Translations under genes and position numbers: made by a program | Notes under the pieces: generated by a model | Seen by the model: only the letters and a program-made list of their open reading frames with translations | Databases searched by the model: none | What the model was told of the DNA's origin: nothing | Shown: positions 43,959 through 54,692 of the stretch, one piece after another | Layout of the letters: each line of letters starts with the position of its first letter | Position numbering within the stretch: position 1 is the first letter of the stretch | NCBI GenBank assembly: GCA_037074705.1 | Contig: CM073593.1 | Coordinates: 105,919,738-105,983,737 of the forward strand | From: Zhengitettix transpicula | Taxonomy: Eukaryota > Arthropoda > Insecta > Orthoptera > Tetrigidae | Reading direction: 5' to 3' | DNA length: 64,000 nucleotides

Positions 43959-44888
43959 TGTAGTACTAATGAAGGAGGCCATTAATTGTTTAAATAATTG
44001 GATTGTTTAGCGGTACAAATTCTTAAATACGACAATGGACGGCAGGCTCTTTGTCGGCGTTCATTGCTGTGAGCCGCTAGGACCAGCTGAAAGCAGTCTG
44101 GCTGATATTGTGGTCGAGAGAGGGAGAAGAATTTAAGAGTACGAAGAGCGTGGCCCAAGCGTAGAGACTTATATGTTTTAAAAATCCAAGTATAAAGGTC
44201 TGGACGGAGAGACACGTTATAAAAAAACCGCAAAGCTGAAACTAAAGGTTTAGCGCCACGACCAGATACTTACGAGTACCGAAAAAACATTTTTCCGCAT
44301 AAAGGCATTGAGAATTAACACGTCCAACTGTTGACCGGAGGAATAATACAAGATCTACAACCGTGTGTTTTGACCGTGACGTGTAGAATCAGTGATTAAT
44401 GGCCTTTTTAGTGAATTGTGTCCCCAAGCAGCGGAAACTAAGTCTGGTACCAGCAGGACAATTATAAGTACAAACCAAACTAATTAAATTCTGTAAACGG
44501 TAATTAAGGGTATTAGTCAGATTTCGTTCTTTTCATTCTTGTTAGATTTCATATTTGGTTCGTTTCAATTTGGTTAATTATTTAATTGATAATTTTTTGA
44601 TTATTCTTACTCATCAAACTCAGTAAAGACCCTGAGAACAAGAGTTATTAAATTTGATTGTTTGTGAAATATAAAAGATTCTATTTTACTTTCAACGCCA
44701 CCAATTATAAATAAATAAAAATATTTGTTTGTTAATTTTGAAATTATTGAATTTAGCGTGACAACCACCTAGGGCAAAAATTAAATGAACACCTGTTAAA
44801 TTAATCTTTGGAAAATTAAAAGCTTTTTAATAATTAACCATTTCGTTAAGTAATTCCTTTAATTAATCTTTCTATTCTGCTCATTACA
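43959..44888 (+). mobile_element. Family E LTR-like element E2, 930 bp
   Basis: Begins TGTAGTACTAATG and ends GCTCATTACA, flanked on both sides by AT-only sequence. Internal landmarks are GAATCAGTGATTAATGGCC, GTCAGATTTCGTTC, ACTCAGTAAAGACCCTGAGA and CAACCACCTAGGGCAAAAAT. It can be read as a solo LTR or as a short-inverted-end DNA element; the TG...CA ends and the size favour the LTR reading. Confidence 0.6.
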
Positions 44889-45665
44889 ATATATATACAT
44901 ATATGAAATTTACAAAACAAAATTTTAATTAAATATTAAACATACACAACGTTTAATCCCCTAATTTTTTTGCGACCTTTTTCCGGTGCAGTAAAAGTCA
45001 ACACTATTTAATAGGCCAGATAATTTCAAAATCACCTTTCAAATTTCAGAATTAATTAAGTCTATCCCGTTCAAAACAATTTGATTGGCCGTAAACAAAT
45101 CATTAAATTAAAAAACGCTCTTTCACGGATCTTAAAAATTCTTCGGGTATTCCATCGTCTTGAAGTAGATAAGAAAAGAGTGAAAAAAGTAAAGAAAAGC
45201 AGAGAAATGAGAAAAACAAAGAAAGAAAGAGGCAGGTCAGAGAGATGACGAGGAAGGTCGTCTACAAGATCAGGAATATGATATGTAGAGATATTCTCCA
45301 TGCAAAGGGGGGAGGGGGGGAAGAACAGCTTGCTGTATAAAGCTCGAATAAATTTAATTTATGAGGATTGGATTAATTTTGTTGCGATCATTTAAAATAA
45401 GGTGTGCAATGTTCTCTTTGGTGCGATGTATTTTAATATAAAATCTCTATGGTAACTTTCGGAGCTTCTATTAGTCTCTCCTGCCCTTGTCTCAGATCTG
45501 AAAATAAGGGCGAAATGGAAGCGTAGATAAATTGTTCTTCTTGTAAGAACGCAATTGCCCGACGTTAAACTCTTGACAGTTTCAACTTGCTTAAATGTCA
45601 TTTGATTTTAGAAATAATAAAGAAGCAGGCTGTGTTTAACTGTTTGCCTTTAATTTCCCCCCCCC

Positions 45666-45706
<41 letters not shown>

Positions 45707-45924
45707 GTTCTCGCTCTGTTTCACTCGCACTCTGACTCCATTGTTTGCTTTAATTATCTTCGCTAGTCCGTCCTTCTTCAGGCAACATTGCCATGAAGAC
45801 AGTTCGGATGTTATTAATCCATCTACTGTATTATCACTGGCAGGATTGTCCTTGGTCTTTCCTTTCAAGAACATTCTTTTATTGCAAATAATAAGTTTTT
45901 ATTTACACTAAGATATATGTAACG
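44889..45924. other. No gene; family G single unit at about 45150-45300, (CT)n at about 45667-45706
   Basis: GGTCGTCTACAAGATCAGGA and TATGTAGAGATATTCTCC match the 5.2-5.8 kb minisatellite unit. A C10 run (45657-45666) adjoins the CT tract. Confidence 0.55.
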
Positions 45925-46565
45925 AACAATTAACAGACATTAATAATAATAATATTATTATTATCTACATAATTAATTATTAATTAATAACAATAATGAT
46001 AATATCTATGTAGATAATATTTTTAATAATATTAATTATTACAATAATAATAATATCTATGTAGATAATATTTTTAATAATATTAATATTATTAATAATA
46101 ATAATATTATTATTAATAATGTTAATATTATCTACATAATTAATTATTAATTAATAACAATAATAATAGTAATATTATTTACGTAGATAATATTATTATA
46201 ATATTTTTATAATAATAATAATATAATAATAATAATAATATTATTAATAATGTTATTATCTACATAATTGATTATTAATTAATAACAATAATAATAGTAA
46301 TATTATCTACGTAGATAATATTATTAATAATATTAGTATTATTAAAAATATTATCTACATAGATATTATTATTAATTATTAATTAATAACAATAATAATA
46401 GTAATATTATCTACGTAGATAATATTATTAATAATATTAATATTATTAAAAATATTATCTACATAGATAATATTATTATTGTTATTAATTAATAATTAAT
46501 TATGTAGATAAAATTAATATTATTAATTATTTTATTATATTAATAATATTATTATTATGAATTAA
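45925..46565. repeat. Palindromic AT-rich array
   Basis: Units of roughly 100 bp alternate in orientation. Perfect palindromes such as TATCTACGTAGATA occur at about 46303 and 46409, near-palindromes TATCTATGTAGATA and TATCTACATAGATA at about 46007, 46053, 46350 and 46457, and TTATTAATTAATAA-type centres lie between them. The block could fold into many hairpins. No gene. Confidence 0.8.
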
Positions 46566-46603
46566 AAATAAATTTATTAGTCAAACAAATTTTTTTATTG
46601 AAC

Positions 46604-46645
46604 AGCGTGACGTTTCGGGGGCTTATTTGTGCATTCTTCAGGCTG
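46604..46645 (-). ncRNA. Hammerhead-like motif outside families C and D
   Basis: Minus strand: CCTGAAGAATGCACAAATAA, GCCCCC, GAAACGTCACGC. A TGC/GCx stem is short; the two boxes are intact. It adjoins the palindromic array. Confidence 0.33.
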
Positions 46646-46887
46646 CGGTCCGATCGGAAGTTTCGTCTTAATGTTAAAAAACAATTTCCTCAGTCTACCA
46701 ATGTTGTTTTTCGACGGTTATTGTATCATCGAACATATTGCAAAAAAATTTATAATAATATTGAAACGACCTTCTCTAAGAGCCGAAATTTAAAAACGAA
46801 AGACTTAAAATAAGGAAAATTTAAATCTGCTGAACGTTTTTCTAACGGCGAACTATTTAAGACTGTGGTAGAACAACTAACTAAAAG

Positions 46888-47298
46888 GGAACTAAGGTTC
46901 CCCACATGCCAAGGCCTGTTTTGAGAGGTGCATGTTTAGGGGCCGCAGACGGTAAAAGTTGTCATCTTGGAATAGTCGGCCTCCTAAGCCGGTCAAGGCA
47001 CGGTGAGGGTAAAACTGCGACCCCACAGCAAGCCACTGTCCCGCCATCCAGGGAAGGGCGTAGGACAAGTACCCAATGCCCGACCTACCTGATGCAGGTT
47101 TTTCTAGGGTTTTCCCTGCATCACTTTTAGGCGAATGCCGGGTAGGATCCTTAAACTATAGCCCGGGGACCCCTAGTTAACCCTTGCCTACCTTCCTCTA
47201 CCCTTCCGCATCCCCCCTTTCTAATCCCTTTCCTATGATATTAAAGGGGAGTTGCCACCACGTGGATTAGCCTCATGTAGCCTGTTACCCTAAAAAAA
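46888..47298 (+). mobile_element. Family A copy A25, 5'-truncated
   Basis: It runs from GGGAACTAAGGTTCCCCAC to CCTGTTACCCTAAAAAAA; small deletions remove part of the GGTAAGAGTTGTCC block. Confidence 0.9.
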
Positions 47299-48510
47299 CG
47301 AAAAAGTACAGCATTTTTTTGTCTCAAATGTGTAAAGAAAAAAAACAATGCAACATGAGGAAAAAGGCAAATTAATATCAAAATATTTAAAAAATAAATT
47401 TATGAAAAATTAAAAAGAAAAGACCAACAGTTTTTTTTATCTCAAAAAGTCGAAACAGTACAAAATTTCTAATTTTTGTAAGGAAGGCACGAACTATTAA
47501 GTATCACGAACACAGTAGTTAAAATCATAATTAATTATTAACAGTGTAATTATTAAAATCAAAATTCCAGATTATAAATGGATAAAAATCTCTTTTCTGC
47601 GCCACTGACGTCTTTAGTCTATTATTTAGCTTATCCGGGTATGTCTGAGAGTGGAAAGATGAGCAAATAAATGACAGAAGACTGAAAACAAATAAGGCAA
47701 AGAAAAGTAAGAAACTAAAACAAAGAAAACAAGGAAAAACATTAACAAAGCGACAGGTTAAAGACGTGATGTAAAAGATCGTGCAGAAGATCAGGAAAAA
47801 GAATGATGTAGTAATTTACTGCAAGCAAAGAAAACAAGAAAAACAGATAGAAAGAAACAATAAACCGAATAATCTAGGTAATAATGTCACCACACCTTTT
47901 GTCACGAAATTTCAATTACAAATTGTAAAGGTGGGTCTTTGTCCTGTGACAAAATTCCCTTATTTTAAGCCTTACCGAATTGTTAATTTATTTTCCCGTC
48001 TCTTTATTTGGTGACATCGTCTCTTCCTGCCCCCCTACAACCCCTTGTCGTTCTCGCCCCCCTACAACCCCTTGTCGTTCTCGCCCTGATCCGCAGCAAC
48101 GCGTGGAGACTTTCATTACTTTACGACTGGCCTCTCTTTCGTCCTTTGCCACCCTCCGCGCCCGCCCAGCCAGCGGCCATTTTAAACCTGGGGGTGGGTG
48201 CGGGGGCAGTTCGGCCGCCCATTGTTTAACGGTGCATTAGAGGCGGCAATTTGAAGGATTTTCGGGAACACGTGACGCCGTCGAGCGCGTCCCCTAATTT
48301 GGCTGTCGCTGTCGAGGGACGTGAGGGGGTGGGGGTCAAGTGCAGACTCAATTACACCCACGCAGTTCGGAAACAACGTTGTTTTCTCTTGATACAAAAC
48401 ACTGAAGTGGTTGTTGCGACGATCCAGGGGCTTGTTTGAATATAAATCTCCTCCAACGCTCCATTTGTTATTTCCCTTCCCTCTGCAAGCCTGCTCTTTA
48501 CTTTTATTAA
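47299..48510. other. No gene; family G-like unit at about 47640-47830; 2 x 27-bp repeat at 48030-48083
   Basis: GATCGTGCAGAAGATCAGGA at about 47778 matches the 111-bp minisatellite unit. CCCCCCTACAACCCCTTGTC and its continuation are repeated at 48030 and 48057. A GC-richer patch from 48000 to 48450 has open frames on both strands but no recognised domain. Confidence 0.5.
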
Positions 48511-48513
48511 CTA

Positions 48514-49255
48514 TCATGGTGTCCGGCGTTGCCCGGGTTGTCACATATCCATAACACCCCCCGCCCCATTTTACTCCAATCTCTGTCTCTTCTGCCTTAT
48601 TTTTTGTCCCTTCCCATGCCGAAAGGGGTTGAACTCATAAACCCCGAAGAAAAATTCTTACGTAAAATCTATCGGCCGTTTCAACATGTTCAAAAATTTC
48701 CACCCCCGCCACAGTGCGTCAAACACGACGTTGAATGGCATAATTAAACTCAGAGACGTCCACATCACCGGATTTGATCCCAATCGTATTTTCGCCCCCA
48801 AATCTTGCTCCCGTCCATGCCGATAAGGGGTTGAAATTATACACGTAGAACGTTATATTAGAGGCCCCCGAAAAATATTTATGCAGCCGATTAACAGTTT
48901 CGAAAATTTCCACCCCGTGAGTTAAACGGCAAGCTGCATGCAATAGTTAAACTCAGTGACAACCATAACCCAGGATTCTACTGCAATATCGATGGTTTTG
49001 CGTTAGATTTATGTAATTGAACTCCACCTCCACCCTTAAAGGTGCTGAGCACCCAAGTCCGAAAGGGCACATGTAAATAAATTTTATAAATCTCATTGAT
49101 CCCAAAATAAACTTATTCGACGCAAATATCGGCTGGTTATCATGTTTGAAAATTTCTACCCCCGCCCTCCCACCCCCGTACGTTTCCAAAGTTGTTATAA
49201 ATAAGTTCGGCGACATCCATAACACTGATTTGATTCCAATCTCGTGTGGTTTCAT
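48514..49255 (-). mobile_element. Helitron-like element with family B internal repeats
   Basis: The plus strand starts TGGTGTCCGGCGTTGCCCGG, close to the reverse complement of the Helitron 3' terminus (hairpin CCGGGCAACGCCGG then CAC...). It then carries family B units near 48540, 48738, 48945 and 49200, each with CTCAG(A/C)GAC-type and GATTTGATCCCAATC-type blocks. The terminal CTAG is mutated and no 5' TC end is identifiable. Confidence 0.5.
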
Positions 49256-49916
49256 TGTGCGGAACTCATGTGTTCAGCTCTTCTAATCTTGAGTCAACCA
49301 CGCTCCCCAGTGATCTACACTGCTTCACTTTATCAGCCCCTCGTCCTTATTGTCCGTCTCTTATTTTTAATTTATTTCCATAATCGTTACTTTTCCAACA
49401 TTTATTGTCATTTCACAATCCTCGACATCCTTTTACAGCCTTGTCAGCGCATTATGACGCGACCATATCCGTGAACCTCACCAAAGATGGTCACCAGGTT
49501 GTTGTCTCCCGTTGTTTAACACAGGAAGCTATTACGGAAGTCTTCGTCGATGGATTTGAAAATCACGCGGCTGCCGTAATGAGTCCGCTTTACCACCGAC
49601 CGCATTAGTTCACCACGTGCCCTGTGGCGGCGCTGCGGTCGTTTTGTAAAACCTCGGACAGGACCACCACACAAACTAACTGCACGGGTCAGCGACGCTC
49701 ACGGCCTCTCGTGGTAAAGATTAAAAATTATGTATATATTTCGGTGTTGTTGTCCGTGACCGTGCGAGGTGCCGGGGGATATTTAGGGGTTGGAAATCCG
49801 AATTTATTGCATCACTATTGATTTAGAGTCACTCACGGACTCTTGGAGAGCTTCAGGAAACACCATTAAGAGCAATTAACAGACGATATGCAACAACCAT
49901 GTAGAACAAAGATGCT
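49256..49916. other. No gene recognised
   Basis: Short frames of 65-76 codons, no domain seen. Confidence 0.4.
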
Positions 49917-49965
49917 AATAGACAGACGGCCTTGAGTCAGAAAAGAAATTATTATGTTTATAAAC

Positions 49966-50010
<45 letters not shown>

Positions 50011-50050
50011 CTACACGTCGTTTCGTCAGCTTTTGTAAAACAATATATAT

Positions 50051-50163
50051 TGTAATAAAGTATTTTTTATTAAGGTTTTATATATTTTAAATAATTAAAT
50101 TATATGACGAAATTTTGCTTGTACAATTTACAATATATATGGTGGTCCTTCTTCTCATGGTAG
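50051..50163 (+). repeat. Family F segment, copy 1
   Basis: TTTTTTATTAAGGTTTTATA and TTTTGCTTGTACAATTTACA followed by TTCTCATGGTAGG match 52240-52404. Both copies end directly at a (TA)n tract. Confidence 0.7.
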
Positions 50164-50164
50164 G

Positions 50165-50221
<57 letters not shown>

Positions 50222-50287
50222 CAATTTTGTATACAATTCATGAGTAAAATTTTGAGGGAGACAAGGTTCTGCTGCCGTGTCTCTGCT

Positions 50288-50332
50288 GTAACCCGACGAT
50301 GTCCCCAATAGAGGTCGAAACGTCGTGAAATT
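50288..50332 (+). ncRNA. Hammerhead-like motif outside families C and D
   Basis: CCGACGA in place of CTGANGA, a GTCC/GGTC stem with one mismatch, then GAAACGTCGTG. Confidence 0.35.
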
Positions 50333-50395
50333 AATAATTCTTTTGTTAATAAACATTATAGTTACTTTTCTGACTCAATACCGTCTATTTATTTA

Positions 50396-51378
50396 TGTAT
50401 ATTAATGCCAATTAATTAGGCTATTAATTGGTTTTAATAAAATTTAATTGTAGCGGCAGGAGTTTCCAAAGCGACAATGGAGCCAGGCTCTGTTGCTTTG
50501 TCGGAAAGTCAAAAATGGCGTATGCGCGCTAAAACTGGAGAGCGCTAAGAGTTAGTTGGTGGAGGGACATTTCAGAGGACGGAACGAATAATACTAGAGC
50601 AGAGACTAGCCGTCGTTAATGTATTATTACACAAAGTCGTGAATTTAAGACAAAGTGAAAACATTCACGGAAGTATTACCTCGTAAATATCGCTAAGTTA
50701 GCAGTTGTTACGTCTATCAGCAGCCAGGAAAGGAGTGAAGTTTTAAGTCTGTAGCCAGCCAGGAAAGGAAGTCGGTTTAAGTCCAAAGCGGTAAAAGACT
50801 AACAAATCTACGAATCATAGGATTCGTATAAGGCGAGCAGATATCAGATAGCTGACAAAAAGGAGGATCATCCGAGTTCTTGGGAGCCTATCAATTTTGA
50901 CTTCAATAGTGTAAAATCTGTGAGTTGATGTTTAGAATCAGTGTAAAATTTTGCAATAGTGAACTCCCGAAACCAAAAGGAATGCTGGAACCAGCTGGAC
51001 AGATGTAAGTAACAAAACCAAAACTAACGATTAGTTGTAAACGTAATTAAAGGATTAAGTCAGATTTCGTTCTCTTTTAATTGTCAATCAAAGTTAATTT
51101 CTTTTATTTTTAATTTATTTCTATCGACGTATTGTTTAGGTAAATGAGAACTGTTTGTTAATAAGATTTTAAAATCAAATTGTTGTGTCCATCATCAAAA
51201 CCCAGTAGAGACCCTGACAAATTACTATTTTAAATTGTAATTGTTTTTTAGTAGGAAGCTACAAAGTAAAAATAAATAATTTTGTTTTAAATTCTTGTTG
51301 ATTATTTCATTTAATTAATTATTACTAATTGGCTTCCACAACGTGGGGAAAATTAAAGCGTTTTTATTAATTATTACA
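50396..51378 (+). mobile_element. Family E LTR-like element E3, about 980 bp
   Basis: The left end TGTATTAATGCCAATTAATT is a slightly altered version of the E5 start; the right end is TTAATTATTACA. It shares GAATCAGTGTAAAATTTTG, GTCAGATTTCGTTCTC, CCCAGTAGAGACCCTGA and TTGGCTTCCACAACGTGGGG with its relatives. No coding region. Confidence 0.55.
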
Positions 51379-51385
51379 TTATATT

Positions 51386-51520
51386 ACCAGCTGAGTTGCC
51401 CGGGTGTTTATTTACCACCATTGTTAATGCGAGAGTTAAACTCAGCGACTGATATAACCCCGGAATCGACTCTCATTGATTGCATTAATTTTTTATGTAT
51501 TGAACACTTTCGCACCAATC
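51386..51520 (-). mobile_element. Helitron-like 3' end with family B sequence
   Basis: ACCAGCTGAGTTGCCCGGG reads as the reverse complement of a degraded Helitron terminus and is followed by AGAGTTAAACTCAGCGACTG, a family B phrase. Confidence 0.45.
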
Positions 51521-51544
51521 TGTTTTAATTACGCTGTATTTCAT

Positions 51545-51850
51545 TGTAAGGTCAAGGATTAAATGTTAAATGGACGGTAAATGATTCTAGGTTAGATTTC
51601 GGTCTTCGTCGAGGAAGGATATTATTGCCCTCTAGGTATGTTCCCTTTAACAAGCTACGGGCGATGGAAATGGATGCACACACGACATTGTCTGCAAATG
51701 TTCTGGCTGGAGATTTCCATCCAAAGAGGCAATTTCCTGCGTCGTCCTTGACCGCGTTACAAAGCGATAACACTTTGCTCAATATCTCGTGGCGGTTGGC
51801 TTCCAAAAATAAAAATCCTCTTTCACATTGTCGTTTCCAAATAGCGTAGA
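51545..51850 (+). pseudogene. Possible LINE endonuclease fragment
   Basis: Within an open frame at 51625-51849 the peptide SANVLAGDFHPKRQFPASS resembles the GDFNAKH region of the apurinic-like endonuclease of non-LTR retrotransposons, followed by DNTLLNISWRLASKN, where relatives have GxxLxxF-type residues. The GDF core is short, H replaces N, and both strands are open here, so this may be coincidence. Confidence 0.3.
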
Positions 51851-52239
51851 CGCCAAAGAGTATTCTAATTCAGCATTAATAGTCCTTATCTGCGCTTGCT
51901 ACAGTCGTTAGGATGAAATCAGGGGGGGGGGGGGTTCACGCAGACTATTTTCACCCTCCACTACCTGTTACTCACTGGATTTGTGATTATTATTGTATTA
52001 ACATCAATTTGATTATTAAATTTAATGACGCTCAGCTTCAGCCGTGCACATGTCCACCATGTATTTATTTCAACGACAAATGGCCGCAGTGGCAGACACT
52101 TGGAAAATTTCAGTAAACAAATATAATTATTTTCAATAAATAAACTGGACGTCAGGGTAGTATTTCAATTATAAAAATTAATATAAATAATAAGAGTTTT
52201 TGAACGTGAAATTTGTAAACGACAATATATATATATATT
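51851..52239. other. No gene; G13 run at 51922-51934
   Basis: Nothing shared with other regions. Confidence 0.4.
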
Positions 52240-52404
52240 GTAATGAACGATTTTTTATTAAGGTTTTATATATTATAAATAATTAAATTAAGTGTACGTT
52301 TAACATGAGACTTTTGAAATAAAAATAAAATACAAAAAAATAATACAAAATTTTGCTTGTACAATTTACAACATATATCGTCGTCTATTTTCTCATGTTA
52401 GGTT
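52240..52404 (+). repeat. Family F segment, copy 2
   Basis: Matches 50051-50163 with about 50 extra bases in the middle. It starts TGTAATGAACG right after an (AT)n tract and ends at another. Confidence 0.65.
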
Positions 52405-52420
52405 ATATATATATATATAT

Positions 52421-53084
52421 TGTAGTAAATAACGACCTTAAGTGGCCGCCCTTGTGTCCACCGCGGGCCTGAGGAGGCCTGAGTATGAATTCATTAGGCG
52501 TGCACGTGTTTCTACCTGAGAAGGCCAAAAGAAATCGCGGGTTCGCGTCCCTTTTTTTTGCATCATTTGGGGGGGCGGAGTTCGAATAAATACTCCGAAC
52601 CCGTGAGACGCAGGCAGACGGCAGACGGGGACGGAGACGCAGGGAAAAGCAGGGAGACGGAGAGACAGACAGACGCAAGAAGAGACGCAGGCAGACAGGG
52701 AGACGCAGAGAGACGGAGACGCAGAGAGACGGAGACGCTGAGGTTTTGAGGAACCACCATCGCGGGGAGGCCGAAGAAGGAGATCGTGTGCTGAAGCCAC
52801 AAGTAAAGTAAGCATCACAATATATGTAAAGTACATTCAAAAGTGGAATTCTTTTACACAGTGCGGAAATAGGCTCTGTTCTTGAATAGCTACCGAACCG
52901 CCCACATTATCCTGTTGAGAAGAAGAACTTTTTAATCAAGCCGGAGCTAATTTTAATTTTATGCAGACCAATGTATATCTGCTCGCGCCCAACAATATTT
53001 TTTAATGTATTTTTGTATTTTTTGTAGTTTCAATGTAATAAAGTTTATTTTTTTATATTAAGTAATAAAAGGCAAAACACTACA
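52421..53084 (+). mobile_element. LTR-like element E4, 664 bp, in a (TA)n tract
   Basis: Begins TGTAGT and ends ACTACA, a perfect six-base inverted terminus, between AT tracts (52405-52420 and 53085-53100). A purine-rich minisatellite based on GAGACGCAGAGAGACG lies at about 52610-52745; it opens long frames on both strands that are compositional. Near the right end TTGTAGTTTCAATGTAATAAA looks like a polyadenylation region, which fits an LTR. No internal retroelement genes are present, so it is best read as a solo LTR. Confidence 0.6.
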
Positions 53085-53100
53085 ATATATATATATATAT

Positions 53101-53998
53101 TGTAATGCCTATTAATTAAGGCATTAATTGTAATTGATAATCTAAATTGTTGGAGAAACATTATTGACGGCGGTACCGAACACTACAAGCGACAATGAAG
53201 GAGAGTATTGTTGTCTGGGTTGGAAGAAGGAATAGCGCGCACAGAGACGGAGGGAGATTTCAGTTGGGGACAGAACTAAAATTAATTCAGTGGAAAATCA
53301 GAGTTCGTTCGTATTTTAAGTCGTCGTGGAAGTATAGCTGTGATCAGACCAGAAGTAAAATATCCAAAAAGTATTTGGATACTTGTAGTTTAACAGCTAG
53401 AACTATTTTTTTTCTACAAGTTGGCAGTCTGCGACATAAATATTCGACGCTAAACGTTTAGAGCGCAGGGTCTCAACTATTACATTCGTGATTTAGACCA
53501 TTGCAACTGAATCCAGCAGCTAATAAAATTTGGAACGAGAGAATAACATTTCGTCAAACTAAAAGTGTTATTAGAATCAGTGTTTAAAAATGGTCTGTAT
53601 ATATAAGTGTGTGTGTGTGTGTGTACGAACGAGACAAATTTGTCTGAGTACCGTAAGTTAAACTTTCACTGAATTCATACGTGTAAACCAAATTAAAAGA
53701 TAGTATGTCAGATATCGTTCCTTTCTTATTGAAAAAAAAATTGTAAATTAGAAGCAATCTTTGTAGGTTAATTTCGTCGACAATTAAATTGAGGTTTGCT
53801 AATTGAGGAGTAAAATCTGTTTCCTTTTTAAATTTAATTTTGTTTTCTTTAATTATTTTGAATCATTGCCGTTATCAAACCCAGTTGAGACCCTGAGAGA
53901 ATGAGTTATGTTTAATTTGTTAAATTGATAATAAAAATCTTCGTTTGTTAAAGTTATATCTTTCATGCATTTGTTAAACCACTAATGTAATCATTACA
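53101..53998 (+). mobile_element. Family E LTR-like element E5, 898 bp, in a (TA)n tract
   Basis: Begins TGTAATG and ends CATTACA (perfect seven-base inverted terminus), separated from E4 by 16 bp of AT repeat. Shared landmarks: TAGAATCAGTG, CACTGAATTC, GTCAGATATCGTTCC and CCCAGTTGAGACCCTGAGAG. Confidence 0.62.
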
Positions 53999-54018
53999 AT
54001 ATATATATATATATATAT

Positions 54019-54690
54019 TGTGGTAATTAATTAATAAAAAAATTTGGACTCTCATTGTTAGCAGCATAAGACACACAAGTAGTACACAAGAATGTGGCAG
54101 GAATGCAATGCTTGCGGGTAGTGTAGTTGTTGGTTCGCTAGACGCGGTGCGTGCGCCAGTCTCCTCGGGAATACAGCAATGGACAGGACGGAAAGTATAA
54201 AATCCAGAAAGTGCCTGGATAACAACAGTTAGAACAGTCTCTGAGCAGACAACCACGTGATAATCAACGCTAAATATTGAGAGTGTTGAGTCTAAATCAA
54301 TGTATTCTACATTCAGACCACTTTCGTCAATTTTGGGAGCCCAGGTAACTGCATCCAGCAGTTGACAAACTTCAGAACGAGCTGATAGGATTTTTGTAAA
54401 CGAACAGTGAACCGACTTTAGCAAAACTAAAAGAGTTGATTAGAGTCAGTGAATAAAAAAAAATGGCCTGTCTATAAAGTGCGATAACTGTGGGTGTGTG
54501 TGTGTGTATGAGACAATTCCCTTGAGTACCAGAGACAGTAAGGTAAAATTACACAGAACTGTAAACTCATAAGTAAAGACATTGTCGTCAGATTTCGCAT
54601 TTCGTTCAGAATTTAAAGTTAATATTTTATGTTGTTGCATTGTAATAAATCTACTGATGAATTGAGTCCACGATACCTTCATACAAATTT
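54019..54690 (+). mobile_element. Family E LTR-like element E6, right end missing
   Basis: Begins TGTGGTAATTAATTAAT after 20 bp of AT repeat. It shares TTAGAGTCAGTG and GTCAGATTTCGCATTTCG with its relatives and is cut off by family A copy A26. A 153-codon minus-strand frame over it has no recognised domain. Confidence 0.55.
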
Positions 54691-54692
54691 CT

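Larger units (their letters stand above)
49917..50390. mobile_element. Inverted-end element with (AT)n tracts and a hammerhead-like motif
   Basis: The left end (49917-49969, with TTGAGTCAGAAAAG and ATGTTTATAAACAAAA) is inverted at 50341-50390. Inside are (AT)n at about 49970-50006 and 50164-50217, a family F segment (50051-50163), a collapsed reversed motif (CTGACGAAACGACGTG on the minus strand, about 50012-50028) and an intact-looking motif at 50288-50332. The opposed motifs recall the inverted arms of family D. Confidence 0.55.

Noticed and set aside
45925..46565. Replication origin or matrix attachment region
   Set aside because: AT richness and palindromes alone do not support either call.
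52403..52840. Frames of 132 and 145 codons on the minus strand rich in Ser, Leu and Arg
   Set aside because: They are translations of the purine-rich minisatellite in the LTR-like element E4 and overlap open frames on the other strand.
53963..54424. A 153-codon minus-strand frame, the longest in the window
   Set aside because: It crosses the junction of E5, an AT microsatellite and E6 and has no recognisable domain.
43281..54690. Family E as cut-and-paste DNA transposons with TA target duplication
   Set aside because: The short inverted ends would fit, but TG...CA termini, lengths of 660-980 bp and a polyadenylation-like region in E4 fit LTRs better. The alternative is not excluded.
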